The notes beneath the pieces are model-generated. The model was not told the DNA's origin. It worked only from the letters and a program-made list of their open reading frames with translations, and ran no database searches. From contig MEDY01000067.1 in NCBI GenBank assembly GCA_001724265.1, forward strand, positions 1 through 64,000: DNA of 64,000 nucleotides, given 5' to 3'. The first letter of the stretch is position 1. Each line of letters starts with the position of its first letter. Of the stretch, positions 41,101-53,834 are shown in pieces. This DNA is from Rhizaria sp. SCN 62-66. Taxonomy: Eukaryota; Rhizaria, unplaced. A program made the position numbers and the translations under genes.

Positions 41101-41323
41101 GAGCGGTGGCAGCAGGGGCAGCTGTGGTGGCGGCGTCAGCAATTGCGCTGTGCGTGCCACGAGCTGGTTTGGCGCCACGGGACTTGGGCACAGACGCAGT
41201 AGACGCGCGGGCAGGCGAGCGGGCGGGCGAGGCACTCTCACGGGCACGCGATGGAGCGCGGGCGGTAGGTGCTGCGTCGTCCGAGTGGTGCGGCGCGGTA
41301 GATCGGCTGCGGCGCGGAGGCAT
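38184..41323 (-). CDS. SohB/SppA-like S49 serine peptidase, membrane-anchored
   Basis: Exons 41323-39120 and 38988-38184 join in phase 2 and give about 1000 residues. The spliced product reads AAPFAYVG-SVGVIAQIPN, then FTAGRYKRTVT, closely matching the S49 (SohB) family, which cleaves membrane or signal peptides with a Ser/Lys dyad. Candidate catalytic residues are Ser in AASGGYMMAA (about residue 714) and Lys in GRYKRT (about 766). Two hydrophobic segments near the N-terminus (LGLLLLLAGLAL; ASLLLYAGVLLALAA) suggest a membrane anchor. A long Ala/Lys/Asp-rich insertion separates them from the peptidase domain. The C-terminus is Ala/Gly-rich. ATG 41323 is chosen because the frame upstream has no ATG. 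The peptidase frame meets TAG (38187-38189) and the very next codon is TGA (38184-38186). An organellar location is possible, since related plant enzymes are plastidic, but this is inference. Confidence 0.88.
38989..39119 (-). other. intron in S49 peptidase gene, 131 nt
   Basis: Donor GTACGTGG, T-rich body, acceptor GCGACAG on the minus strand, phase 2. Splicing restores the conserved YVGSVGVIAQIPN segment of S49 peptidases, which is cut in two in genomic DNA. Confidence 0.93.
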
Positions 41324-41831
41324 GGCAGCTGCAGCGCGGCGCACGGTCGTCAGAAGATTTTGAACAAGATATAGAGGTGTAAGAAAGGTCACTGTAAATG
41401 TATAATTAATATTTGCAGTGTATATTCTAGAAATATAGTCATCAACTACAAATAATCATTCTGTGTCGATCTATTTATGGAGATATGCTAAATCGGGTTT
41501 AGGCGCGATCGACGTGGGTGTGCGACGGCATGTAGGAGATTTTCATGAAACAAAAACATTCTCGAACTAGACAGATGTTCGTACAAGTGCGTGTCAAATA
41601 GTTGCGCCGGAATACCTTAATTATTGTGTGCATTGTTTTGAAACTACACTGTTGATACAGTTAGTCTATCTTGCCCGACAGATGCCTCCTTTTCGTCCAC
41701 TCCAATCTCACACCCTTGTCACGCTGATCTTTGTCACATGAACTGCCCAGCATCACCTCACATAGAAAGCAACAAATTGACATTGTTCGCGAAGACATAA
41801 GAGCTGTTAGGACCCTGTAGGCGAGTGCTTA
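41324..41831. other. divergent spacer between S49 peptidase and phosphoesterase genes
   Basis: 508 bases, AT-rich except next to the S49 start. It presumably holds both promoters (for example tataattaatatt near 41400). No gene or RNA is seen. Confidence 0.55.
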
Positions 41832-44800
41832 ATGTCTGACGAGTCCGGGCTCCGCGCCCGCGGCCGTGCTCGCAACCGCGCAGCCACGACCGATCTCGCC
41901 GACTCAGGTGACCACGGCGTTCCTGACGTCGCGCATACAGCAGACCCGACAACTATCGGCACATCATACGGCCCCACAGCCCCCGCCGGCGCTCTTGCGC
42001 CCTCTATCACTGTCTCATCCTCGTCCTCGCTGCTGGCGCCCGGCACGGCGGCCCCGGAGATCGAGCTCCTCACCCGCGGCGGCAGCGCCCGCGGCAGCGC
42101 TGGCGCCGACCCCGACCTCCGCATCCCCGCCGCGGGCCCGCGGCCGTCGTTCTCTCTCCCCGCGGGGCCCGGCGACGGCGCCGCTGCGGCGCTGCTTGTG
42201 CTGCCGGGCCGCAACAGCGGCAGCGGCGGCGGTGGCGGCGCGGGCAACCTGCGCCTCTCGGTGACGCCGCAGCCGCCGATGCGGACGCGCTCATTCCAGA
42301 CAGGCGCCACGAACGCCGCGGACTCCGGGGCCACTGCGGCGAGCGGCTACGATAGCCATGGCGACGACCACGCCGGCGTGCACGACGACGACGACGACGA
42401 TAACGAGTACAGTCCGGACGTCCCCGCGCCGCTGCTGCCGGCGACGAGGCTGCGACGCGCGCCCTCCACCTCCTCGGCCACGTCCGCGCGCATGCGCCGC
42501 CGCGCGGGGGCCGGGGCTGGCGCCGGCATATCCACGGCAGCGCTGCTCGACGCCGCCGCCGACGCCGCCGTGGCCGCGCCGGGCACCGCGTCGTCGGCGG
42601 TGCTCTCGGCCGCGGCCGCGCAGCGCGCGCGGCGCCGCGAGCGCGGGCTGCAGTCGGCGGTGAAGCGCGCGGCGGCCCGCGAGCTGCGCGCGCGCGAGTC
42701 CGCGCTGGGCTCGATGCGCGGCGTGGGCTGGACCGTGGTGTTGGGGCTTGCGCTTGTGGTGCTAGCGGAGCAGCTGTACGCCGTGCTCGACGCCCAGAGC
42801 ACGGCCTCCAAGTGGCTCTTCATGTACCTCGTCGTCATCGTCGTCTTCTACCTCTTCTCCTCGCCCTTCCGCGCTGGCGGCGCTGAGGAGGCGCGCGCCC
42901 CGACCCGCGGCGCGGCCGCGCGCGACGGACTCGGCCTAGGGCTCGGCGGCGGCTCCGGCGACGGACTGGGCGGGCTCACCGGCAACGGCACCAGCACCAG
43001 CGGCGGCTCGGGCTCCTCCGCGGGCGCCGGTTCCGGGTCCGGGGCCAGCGCCGACAGCGACGACGGCCCGGACGCGGCGTCCGGCGGCGGCGGCAGCGGT
43101 CTGCCGCGGCCGAGCTACTTCTCCGTGTCGACAGTGTACGTGGTGTGGCTGCTGCTGGCAACCGTCTACCACCTCCCGCCACTCAGCGCGCTCGGCATCG
43201 ACCTGCGCATCTCTATCTCTGTGTTCCTCACGATTCTCATCGCGACCTTCACGGCGCTGCTGCTGTTCCGCGGTGTCTACGCGCTCGCCGGCCTGGCTGC
43301 GCACGCCACGGCCCCGCGCTGGGCGGCCGGCAACTTCGCGCCGCAGCACCGCCTCAAGGGCCCTTTCAGCGTTGCTGAGGTCTGGCTGGCCGCCAAGAAC
43401 GCGCTGCTCATCTCGCTCGCGTGCTGCATCGCCTACGCGCACTGCGGCAACGAGGCTGAGGCGCTCGCGGGCTCCGTCGCCTCCGCTGTCGTCACCTCCG
43501 CCGCCACCGCCGCCACCGCCGCCACAGCCTCGGCGACGGGGGTCGGCGCCGCGCTCGCGGCCGAAACGCACGCCGCCACTGCCGCTGCTGCTGCCAAGTA
43601 CGAGTCGCCGACCGCTGCGTCTCAGTATACGCAGCCGCAGCCTGCGCTGCTACCCAACGGCACGCTCGCGGGCTCGGCGCTGCCGCCCTTCTCGCCCGTC
43701 ACGCCCGTTGCGCGCGTGGTCGCGGCCGACCGCGGCGACGGCGAGGACGACGAGGGCCTGCTGGAGCTGCTGGGCGCGCTCTGGGAGTCCACCGCGCACG
43801 CCGTCACCGAGACCGTGCTAGGCACCGCCTCAGACGCCCCCGCGACCGTCTCGTCCAAGTTCGGCGCTGCCAGTATGGCGTCACCGCGGGCGTGGGGCGC
43901 GGCGGCGTGGCGCGCGATGCAGTGGCGGCCGTGGCGCTCGCAGGCACTACTGGCCGGGCTGCGGTCCAACGTGTGCACGACGTGGTTTGTGTCGCTCGAG
44001 GCCAGCGCGTACCATCCTCTGTACCAGGCGCTCGCGCTCTACCAGGAGGGCCGCGCGGGCTCGCCGCAGCGGCGTCCGCTGGCCGGCGTGCAGACGGACA
44101 AGCAGCGGTGCATGCACCGGCTCGCGGCCGCCCCGCCGGCCTGCGCCAAGAGCAGCGGCTCAAAGAGCAGCGGCCGCGACCGCAGAGTCGATGCGGCTGA
44201 GAGCGGCGAGCTGGACTGGGTCGACGCACTGCGCGCGGCCGCCGGCGCCGCAGTGAACGAGGTGTTCTGGCCGCAGCCGTTCAGCTCGCTCCCGCGCCAT
44301 GCGCCGCCTGCTGCGTCGCGCGCCGCCTCGTGCCGCGACCAGCCGGCCTCGGCCGAGTCAGCGCCAGCGACCGCGCGCGCGCAGAGCGCCACCCAGCGTC
44401 ACGACGAGAACCTGACTCGCCACGCCGACGCGGACGCGGACGCGGACGAGAGCGCTCATGCCGCCGCCGGTGCCGCCCTCTCGGGGGCCATCCCGGACCC
44501 TCTGACGGCCGCGGTCGCCACAGCCCGTGCGCTGGGCCGCACCACCGTGTCCGTCGCTACCTGGGTCTTCCCCTCGCTGGCGGCGTCCGGCGCGCCCGCC
44601 AACACCGACGCGGCTACTGAAGCGCACGGCGCTGTTGAGCTCGACACCGACCCGTGCCCCGCCCCGTCGCGCGACGGCGGTTTCGACAGCGCGTTCTCCA
44701 TCGACGACGGCGAAGATATGGTCGACGCGCCGCCGCCGCAGATCTCCGCGATCTGGACGCTGTGGATGACGCTGGTGATGATCTACATTGTCAACTACTC

Positions 44801-47800
44801 CTTCGAGCGCTCCGCAGTGTGGTCACTGGCCTTCATGGACCCCGACGCCGCTGCTGCGGCGCTCGCGGCCGTCGCGGCAGCCAACGCGGCCGCGGCCACC
44901 GCTGCGGCCACCGCCGCCGCGGCTGCGGCGGCAGCGGGCGGCAAGGATCTGCCGATCCTCTTCTCGGGCGCCTACGCCGGTCTCGTCGACGCGCGCACCA
45001 AGGGCACTGCCGCTGCCGCAGCTGCAACAGCGTCTACGGGCAGCGCAGACAGCACCGCCGACGCTGACAACATCAGCGCCAATAACGGCACTGTGTACGG
45101 CAAGGCGGCGCGGCCCTCTGCGACTGCACCGTCGACGGCCGCGGCCGTGGCTGCTGCGGCCGCCGGTCTGGCGGCGCCGTCGGAGGCCGCGAGCGCCGGT
45201 GAGCAGCAGTTGCAGCAGCTGCATCAGCAGCAAAAGCTCCGGCGCGCGCAGCAGGCCGCTGCTTCCGCTGCCGCGATGGTCGCGGTCAGGGACTTCCTGG
45301 CCTTCACGCACCCGCAGTACGCCGCAGCCGCTGCTGCTGCCGCCGCCGCCGCGACCTCTGCGAACGCGATCGGCGCGCACAGCAGCGGCGGGCACACCCG
45401 TGGCCAGTCCGCGCTCGAGTCACTGTTTAACGACCCCCGCGGCGACGCCAGCAGCAGCGTCAGTGGCAGCAACAGCGGCGGCGTGGAGTCGGCCTCGGCC
45501 ACGCCCGCAGACGGCGCGGCCGGTTGTCCGCAGCCGGGGTCCGCGCGCGGCTCGCTGACGTCACCGTCGTCGGTGCTGCGCACTCTGGCCAGCTCCACGG
45601 CCGCGCGCCAGCCGCTGGCGTCGCTCTTCTCGCAGCTCGACGAGGAAACGCCCGGCGAAACGTCCGGCGCGCGCGGCGGCGCGGGCACCGGCGCCTCGCC
45701 CGCATCGCCGCCCTCGTTGCCGGACGCTGAGTCTGCGAGCAGGGGCGGTGCTGTTGTCGCGCGCGCGATGCCGCCGTGCCGCCTGACGCCGCCGCCGTCG
45801 ACGCACGGCCTCGCGCTGTCGCCGCTGGGCTACGTGCTTGGCGCCAAAACGCGCGTGCGCACAGCGTTCGACCACCCCGGCGCGCGCCCACGCTTCCTGC
45901 CCATGGTGTCGTGGTTTGCGGTCACTTCTGCCGACATCTGGCAGTCGGTCTTTGACATCATCGTCTCGTTCAAGCTCTTCTTGGGGCGTTTTGACCGCCG
46001 CTCCATGCAGGCCGCGCTCGCGCCAGCCGCCGCCAGCGCCGCTCACGCGCTGGTAAAGGCGCGCGTCCCGCCCGCGACGGCCGCCGCGCTCTCGCACGCC
46101 GAGAGCGCCGCCGCCGCCGCCGCGCTGGCCTCGGCGCTCGCGCTCGCGCACGGCAACGCGGCCTCGGCACGCGCGGCAGCCGTGGCGCACGCCATCTCGG
46201 CCGTCGGCACCGCGCTGCGCGCCGCGTCCTCGGCCTCGGAGCGGCTGCAGCTGCAGTCGGCCGCCACGGGCGCTGCGGCGTCGGCGCACTCGACCGCTCT
46301 CGCGCTGCTCACCGCGCGCGTCGCCGCGGCCGAAGCCGCGAGTTCGGGCCGCTAGGCCGCTGCGGTCGCGCGCGGCGCCGCCGCCGAGGCGCAGGCCGAG
46401 GCCGCGGTGCGCCGCGCGAAGGCCGCGGAGCGCAAGCAGCTCCGGCGCGCGCAAAGGGCCGAGCGCGAGGCTGCCGCCGCCAAGGACGGCGCCGCCAAGG
46501 TTGCCGCGGCGCTGCTCCAGCTCGCGCAGGCTGTCGCCGCTCCGGGTGGAAACCGCCGCGCCGAGGCCTCTGTGAAGGCTGCTGAGGCCGCGGTGGCCGC
46601 CACGACCGCCTCTGCTGCGCCGCACAGTGACACTGAGCCCAGCTCTTCGTCTGAGTCTGAAGCAGAGGCGGAGGCTAAGGCAGAGACCACTGTGGCGGCG
46701 CAGCCTGCGCCTTCGAGCACGCAGAGTCAGGGCCAGCTGCAGTCGCTGTCGCAGTCGTCGCAGCCCCAGCCGCAGCAGGGGCATGCAATGTTCCAGTCTC
46801 TGTCGCTGACGAGCCTGCCCGGGGCTGCGAGCGCCGACAGCCTGTCGTCGAGCGGTGATGCGACTGCAGCGCACATGCTGCTGGCGCCGCCCGTGGCCCC
46901 GCTGACGATGCCCATGCCTTCGCCGCCGTCGGTGACCGCGACGCCGCTCTTTGTGCCGCTGCAGACGCTGCCGCCGCTGACGCCCGCGTCGGGCCTGCCG
47001 ATCGTGGGCGTGGGCTCTGCGCAGACGCAGCCTGTGGCCTCGGTGGCGGGGATGCCGATGGGCACTGCGGGCTTCTCGCTGTCTGCGCTTTCGATGCCCT
47101 CGCTCGCCACCACCAACACTGTCGGCAGCAATCTTGCGACAGTGCCCGTCGTCGCTAATGCTGCTGTTGTCCAGAACTCGCTGCCGCTGCATGCGCCCGG
47201 GCCGCTGTTCAACATTCCCAGCACCGGCACTAGCGCCGGCACTGGCGTCAGCTCCGGTACCGGCAGCAACTCCAACCCCAACACCATCACCGGCGTGGGC
47301 GCGATCGCAGGCGCGTTGGCGAACAGCGGCAATGGCGTGGCTAGCGATACTGGTTACTCCTTGACCGCGTCTTCCGTCGCGTCGTCAGCGGCGGCAGCGG
47401 CAGCGGCGGCGGGAGCGTCGTCCGCGGCTGCGCTTGCGATGTTCGCGGCGCACATGAGCGCCACGCCCGCCGCGTCCCCCTCGCATGGCCCCGCAGTCGC
47501 GCCCGCGTCTATCCCGGCGCTGCCGTCGAACAACACTACTTCGTCGACGCTGTCTGCGCCCGCGGCCGCGGACGAGGCCGAGGCCGCGCTGGCAGCGCTG
47601 CACGCGCGCCTTGCCCAGATCGACGCCGAGGAGGCCGCCGCGGTCGCCGCCGCCTTCGCCGAGGCCGAGGCCGCTGCGGCTCAGACGCGCGGCGAGCCAT
47701 GCGCGGCCGAGGCGGCGCGGCTCGCGCAAGTTGCCGCCAAGGTCGCGTTCCGTGCTCAGACCGAGGGCGCGCTGTTCACGCACTTTGCCGAGGTTGACGA

Positions 47801-50800
47801 CGCCGAGCGCGCCGCGGCTGAGACGGCGGCCTGCGTCGACGCCGCCGCACGCGGAGAGCCCGCGCCCGCGGACGCTTTGGCCTACGCGCGCGCGGCTGCC
47901 GACGCCGCGGGCGTGGGCCGCCGGTTTGCCGACGGCGCCGAAGGCACCGTAATCGCTACGGGCCGCAGTCTCGGCGGCGGCAGCAGCGCGCGCGCCGACG
48001 AGGACAGCGCCGGCGGCGCGTGCGACTTTTGGTTCGACTGGTTCGCCGACACCGGTGACGGCGGCGACGCGACGTACACAGTGGCCTGGCTTAGTGCGCA
48101 GCCGTACCTGGACCTGGAGGTGCCGGGCCCGCTGGAGACGGCGGCGCCGCTGCCGCTGGAGCTGCTGCGCTTCCGCCGCGACCGCGAGCGCGAGGACCGG
48201 AAGCGCGGCTACCACGGCGGCATGCCCGCCACGCCCGCTGCCGTCGCCGCGGCCGCTGCGGCGCGCGCCGCGGCTGCCAAGGCCGCCGCAGAGGCGGCGC
48301 CCAACAACGCCACTCTCGCTGCGGCTGCTGCGGACGCCGCGGCTGCCGCTGCGGCGGCGGCGGAGGCCGTGCCCGCGGGTTACGGTCTCGGGCTCGGTCG
48401 GCGCAAGCTCCAGCAACAACAGCAACAACAACAGCTCCTGCAGCAGCAACAGCAACAGCAGCAGGGCGTGCGTGCCGGTACCGGTGCGAAGGCGCCCGTG
48501 CGTGCGTCGCTGACCGGCGGGCTGCTGCACCCCTGGTCGTCCTCGGCCGCGGGCGCCGCTGTCGCCGCCGCCGCGGGCGCGAGCGCCGCCGCTGTGGCGG
48601 GGCGCGGCGCGTGGGGCAGCCCCGTGCTGCCGCTGTCGACCGGCGGCCCGCGCCGCGCCCCGCTGCAGCAGCGCCAGGCACGCGCGTCAGGCCGCAGCGG
48701 CGCGCGGCGCGTGGCCTACGGCGCGACGCTCAGCGCGGGCGCCGAGGCCGCTGCGATGGCGGCGGCGGTGGGCCGCGAGCGCGAGCGCGAGCGCGAAGGC
48801 GGCGCTCTCGACGCTGAGACAGGCAATGTTTTCGTGAGCACGGCGGCGAGGCCGAGTATCGTCGCCGCAGCCGCCACGGTCACCGCGGCCGCTGCTGCCG
48901 CCGCCGCTGCGGGCGACGTCAGAGAGAGCGCAAGCGCCCGAGACGAAGACGACGAGCAGGAACAGGAGCAGGAGCAGGACGCCAGCGGCGACCAGTACCC
49001 GTCCCCCGCGCGAGACGGACCGGCTTCTCCCCGCGGCGGCCTCGCCGCGCTGCAGATGCGCCGCTCGCGGTCCTCGATCACGACGCCGCGTCCCAGCCCG
49101 CCGGCCACCTGCCGCGGCGCCGCGCTCGCCGCGCTCGCCGCCTCGCCGTGCTCTCCCTCCCCCGCAGCGGCCGACGCGAGCAGCAGTTATGTGGCGCTGG
49201 AGGCCGAGGCTCCGGCGACGCCCGTCACCGTCACCGAGACTACCAGCACGGGTGCGCAGGGCCTCTTCGCGTCTGCGCTTGCACGCGCGCCTGCCGCGGC
49301 CGCTGCGAGCGTGAAGCGCATGCTCACCGCCACGCGCAAGCCGCTGAAGCAGCTGCGCAAGCGCTCCGCGGCCGCCGTGCGCGCGGCGCGCCGTCTGTTC
49401 GCTGCGGCCGCGGGCCATCCCGCCCGCACTGGCTCCGGCGCCGGCGCCCGCATGGTGCACCCCGGCGCCGGCACCGGTGCTGACGGGGCTGCTGTCGACG
49501 CAGGCGCTGGTGATGAGGGGATGTTGCGCGAAGTGGGCGACTACCAGTACGACGAAGATGAGGAGGAAGACGAGTTCGACGAGGACGAGGACGATGACCA
49601 GCACGCTGGTGACGGCATCGACGGTGCTGGTGCTCATGCTGACGAAGCTGGTGCTATCAGTGCTGACCTGGACGCTGAGGATGCGCTCTACTCCAACGCT
49701 GACGCCGAGGCCGACGCGGATGCTGAAGCTGCGGCCGAGGCGGAGGCGGAAGCTGAGGCGCAGGATGAGCTTGAGTCGGGGTCAGAGACCGGGGATGATG
49801 ATAGCGCTTCTGGTGATGACTCAGATGGCGCCGTTCCCGCTGAGACCACGGCGGACTCCCTCGCACTGCCCGGTGGAAATGCGTCCATTCCCCATAGCGC
49901 CACGGCCCCCGCGCATACCGGCGTCGCCGTGCCCTCGGTCACGCTCACGGTCACCGCGCCTGGCGACGCCGACAACGGCAGCCACCGCCACACCGGTGAC
50001 AGCAACAGCGGTGCCGCAGTGCGCCGGTCACCGTCGCGCTCCTCGCGCGCGCGCTCGCGCACCGCCGCTGCGTCCGAGACCGTGGGCACGCCTGACGGCC
50101 GGAGGCTCCCGTCGGCTTCGCTGTCCGCGACGGGCGGGCACAAAAGTGGCAGCAGCCGGCGCAGTCACAGCATCACCAAGGGCCCTGCCGCCCTGCTGGC
50201 ACCTTCCGCCGTGACCGCCGCCGCCTCGGTCGCCACACCCTCGCGCCCCGCCGCAGGAGCACGCGCGCCCGCTGTGGGCACGTCCTCCAACGCCACGACC
50301 ACGGCGACGACGACTGTGGCGTCATCAGCGAGCCGCGTGTCGCGCCGCGACCTGCCCCACGTGCGCCTGCCGCGGCCGCGCGTGCTGGTGATCGGCGGCG
50401 ACATGGCGTACCCCACGCCCAACGCGGAGACGTTCGACGAGCGGCTGCTGCTGCCGTTCGAGTACGCGCTGCCGCCGCCCGCGTGGCGGTCCTTCGCGAG
50501 CGCGGCCGTGCGCAAGCCTGAGCTGCCGCGCGGCGTGACGCTGCGCGCCTACCACGGCCCGCAGGCCTTCGTGCTGCCGGGCAACCACGACTGGTTCGAC
50601 GGGCTCGACACGTTCGCGCGCTATTTCATGCACCGGTCCTGGTTCGCCGGCTGGCTGCTGCCGCAGACGCGGTCCTACTTCGCGCTGCGGCTGCCGTGCA
50701 AGTGGTGGATGTTTGCCGTGGACCTGTCGCTGACGCTGGACATCGACCCCGCTCAGTACCAGTTCTTCGCCGACACGATCGAGCGCGAGATGGGTCCCGA

Positions 50801-53800
50801 CGACCGCGTGATTGTGTGCACGCATGAGCCCACGTGGCTGCTGGCGTGGTACGAGGGCGCCTCGGAGCCGCGCTCGCTGCTCGAGCTCATCGAAGCCAAG
50901 CTCCGCGGCCGCTGCGTCATGCGAGTTGCTGGCGACGTGCACCACTACTGCCGCCACTCGGCTGCCGTCGCCGACCTTGCCGAAGAGCGCAAGGACGCCG
51001 CCGCCGCGCTGCTCGAGGCCACCGGCGCGCTTCCGCCGCTGCCCAGCGCCACGGCCGGCGCGACCGCTGTGGCGGCGGCGGCGGCGGCGGCGTTTCCTGA
51101 TCCCACAAGCCCGCTGTCGCAGGCGCGGGCCGTGGCCGCCGACTCCAAGACCGGCGCTGCGGGGCTCAACAAGCCCCTGCGCGGCGCACGCACGGCTGCT
51201 GCTGCCACCGCGGCCGCGGAGGCCGAGAGCGCGCGCGCGCGCAAGCTGGCGGATCGCGAGGCCGCGGCGGGCATGACGTTCCGCGGGTGGCTGCGGCGGC
51301 TGTGGCGCGCGGCCACGCTGCGTGGCTGGGGCGAGACTGACGTGCTCGAGACCGTGGGCGCGGTCGCCGACGCCGAGGCCGAGGCTGACGCGGTCGCTGG
51401 CGCCAACGGCCTCGGCGACGACGACGCTGACGGCGACGGCGACGGCGAGACGTCGCCGCTCGCTAACGCGACCATCACCAGCGAAGACGACGACAACGAT
51501 GAGGCCGACGCCGACGCGGGCTTCACACCCGTGAACCCCAAGAGCCCGACCGCGCCGCAGCAGCTGCAGCAGCAGCAGCAGCAGCAGCAGCAGAGCAAGC
51601 CGGCGCAGAGTCAAGAGGAGGCGCGCCGCGAGCGCGAGCGCACTCAGCTGCGCGGTCTGACCGGCCCCCGCCACTTAATCGTCTCAGGCGGTGGCGGCGC
51701 GTTCCTGCACCCGACGCACCCGTTCTCCGCGCCCCTGCGCGGCTACAACGGGCGCGTCTACCCGCACGCCCGGTCCTACCCGTCGGCCGAGGTGTCTCGC
51801 AAGATCACCTTCGGCAACCTCATCAAATTCCGAAAGAAGAACTGGCGCTTCGACGTGCTCGGTGGCGTCATGTACTTCGTGCTCATTATCTCCGTGCTGC
51901 CGCTGTGCGGGCTGTCGGACTACCTGCACGCGCCGCCGCTGTCGTTCATCCCCACATTCTCGGCCTCGGTGCTGACGTCGGCGACGTCGACTGCGCTCAA
52001 GCACTCGCTCAGCGTCATCAAGACCTTCACCACCGAGGCGCCCAACGCCGCCGCCGCCGCTGCGGCCGCGAGCCCGGCTGGCGTTGCTGGAAGTGGCATG
52101 CCGCCGCTGATGGCCACGCCCGCGTCCACTGCGTCGTCGGCCCCCACTGTGGGTGCGAACGAGGTCCCGGAGATGCCGACGTACATGTCCATGCTCAACG
52201 CCTCCTGCCCCGCGTTCCCCCCGTTCCTCTTCTCGCCGGGCCCGCACGCCGACGCAGCAGTCGCGAACGCGGAGATTGGCAACAGTGGGTTTGGCGTGGC
52301 CGCGTCGGCGCTCGCACTACAGCGCACGTCCCCGCTCTCTCTGGTCCCCGCGCCGTCCCCGGCCGTGCCTGCGTGGGCCCTGCTTGCGCCCCCGCTGACC
52401 TTGTTGTACTACGTGATCCTGCTGTGCGCGCGCCACGTCACCGTCGTTGTCGCCATCGTCGCCTCCATGGTCGTCAACGGCGGCGCGTCGCTCATCGCGC
52501 TCGCGTTCTTTTCCGTCATCATCTTCTGCTTCTGCCCCTCGTCGCTGCCGTGGCGCCGCCGCGCGCCGCTGGCGGCCGCGCACTTGCTGTTGCACGTGTT
52601 CTTCGCGATCACGCTGGCCATGATCTTCGAGGTCGCGCTCGAGGTCTCGGCCAAGGCTGGCCTCGTCGGCAAGGCAGGGCTGCACGCGCTGTACGCCGCG
52701 TACGCGGAGCAGGAAGCGATGCACTTCCCCGACCCTAACGACATCCGCGGCACCATCGCCTCGCTCACGTTCGGACTCTACCCGGCGTGCATCCGCTGGG
52801 CCATGACACTCTTCGACGTGCTCGAGTACTCGGCCTTCTTTCGCGCGCAGGTCTGCCAGGCGTGCGGCAACTTCGCGTCCTTTTCGAGCCTTGCGACGTT
52901 GGCGTACTACGCGTCATTCTTCGTCTACTTCTGGGTTCTCGTCACGCCCGTCTTCGCTTTCATCATCGGCTGTTACCTATACGTCGCGCTTAATTACTGC
53001 AACGTGCACTGGGACGAAGGTTTCTCGTCGCTGCGCATCTCGCACTTCAAATCCTTCCTGCGCTGCCGCATCACACCGCAAGGCGACCTGCACGTTTTCT
53101 GCGTCGGCATTGACCGCGTGCCCAAGCTTTGGCGCCCCGAGCCGCGCTGGCGCCTGCTGCCGCGCCAGATTGCCGCCATCTTCTCGCGCCGCGCCACCGC
53201 CGCCGCAGCAGCAGCAGCCGCGGCCGCGGGGCGCGGGCAGGCAGGCGCCGGCAGCGGCGCTGGCGGCAGCTGCCCCGTTGCGGCCGCCTCCGCCGTCGTC
53301 GCCGCGCAGGCGCAGGCCAAGGCCAAGGCGAGCCGGCTGCAGCAGCTGCGCGTGATGGCCTCGCGCTTCATCGACGTCACCTCCACGGTTACCGTCAAGG
53401 CGCTGGGCGCGATTGCGGGCGTGGCCGTCGCGCCGCGCCGCTCGCCCGCCGCGGCCAGCGCAGCAGCAGCCGCAGCCGCAGCCGCCGCGGCGACCGCAGC
53501 AAGAGCCGCGGCGCAGCAAGAGCCGCAGAGCGCTGAGGCCGCGCGCGCCGAGGCCGCGGCTGCCGCGGTGGACGCGCTGGCGCTATCAAGCCTGTTCGAC
53601 GACGCGCACCTGCTGGCGCACCCCGAGTGGGGCGCCAGCGACGCGGCCTGGTTGCGGCTCAGCTTCCGCGACGCGCACCCGTCGCGCTGGCGGCCTGATG
53701 AGCTGTTCCGCCCGCGCATCGTCGACTACTTCTGCGTGCGCGCCGCGGACCTGCCCTCGTCACAGGGCACTGCCGCGGCCGCGCTCTCGCAGGGACAGCA

Positions 53801-53834
53801 ACAGGCGCCACAGAGGTTCACGGCTGCTAAGTGA
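41832..53834 (+). CDS. giant multi-pass membrane metallophosphoesterase with one in-frame TAG
   Basis: One frame from ATG 41832 to TGA 53832-53834, 4000 residues, interrupted only by TAG 46353-46355 (codon 1508). The N-terminal half has hydrophobic segments at about 42723-42870 (WTVVLGLALVVLAEQL; WLFMYLVVIVVFYLF), 43115-43290 and 44755-44840. The calcineurin-like phosphoesterase signatures come after the TAG: FADTGDGGDATY (about residue 2070), GGDMAYP (2855), LPGNHDWFDGL (2917), CTHEPTWL (2997), GDVHHYCRH (3034) and GGGGAFLHPTHPF (3287). These supply the dinuclear metal ligands Asp, Asn and His. Further membrane spans follow at 51842-53000. The ending (HWDEGFSSLRISHFKSFLR) resembles plant and algal membrane phosphoesterases, which also carry N-terminal spans. 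That supports one protein across the TAG. Ala-rich, poly-Gln and acidic insertions (some 780 residues between the first two motifs) inflate the length. The substrate is unknown. Confidence 0.85.

Noticed and set aside
41832-53834. Two genes in tandem (membrane protein, then phosphoesterase)
   Set aside because: Same frame, only a TAG between them, no AT-rich spacer, and family relatives combine both parts.
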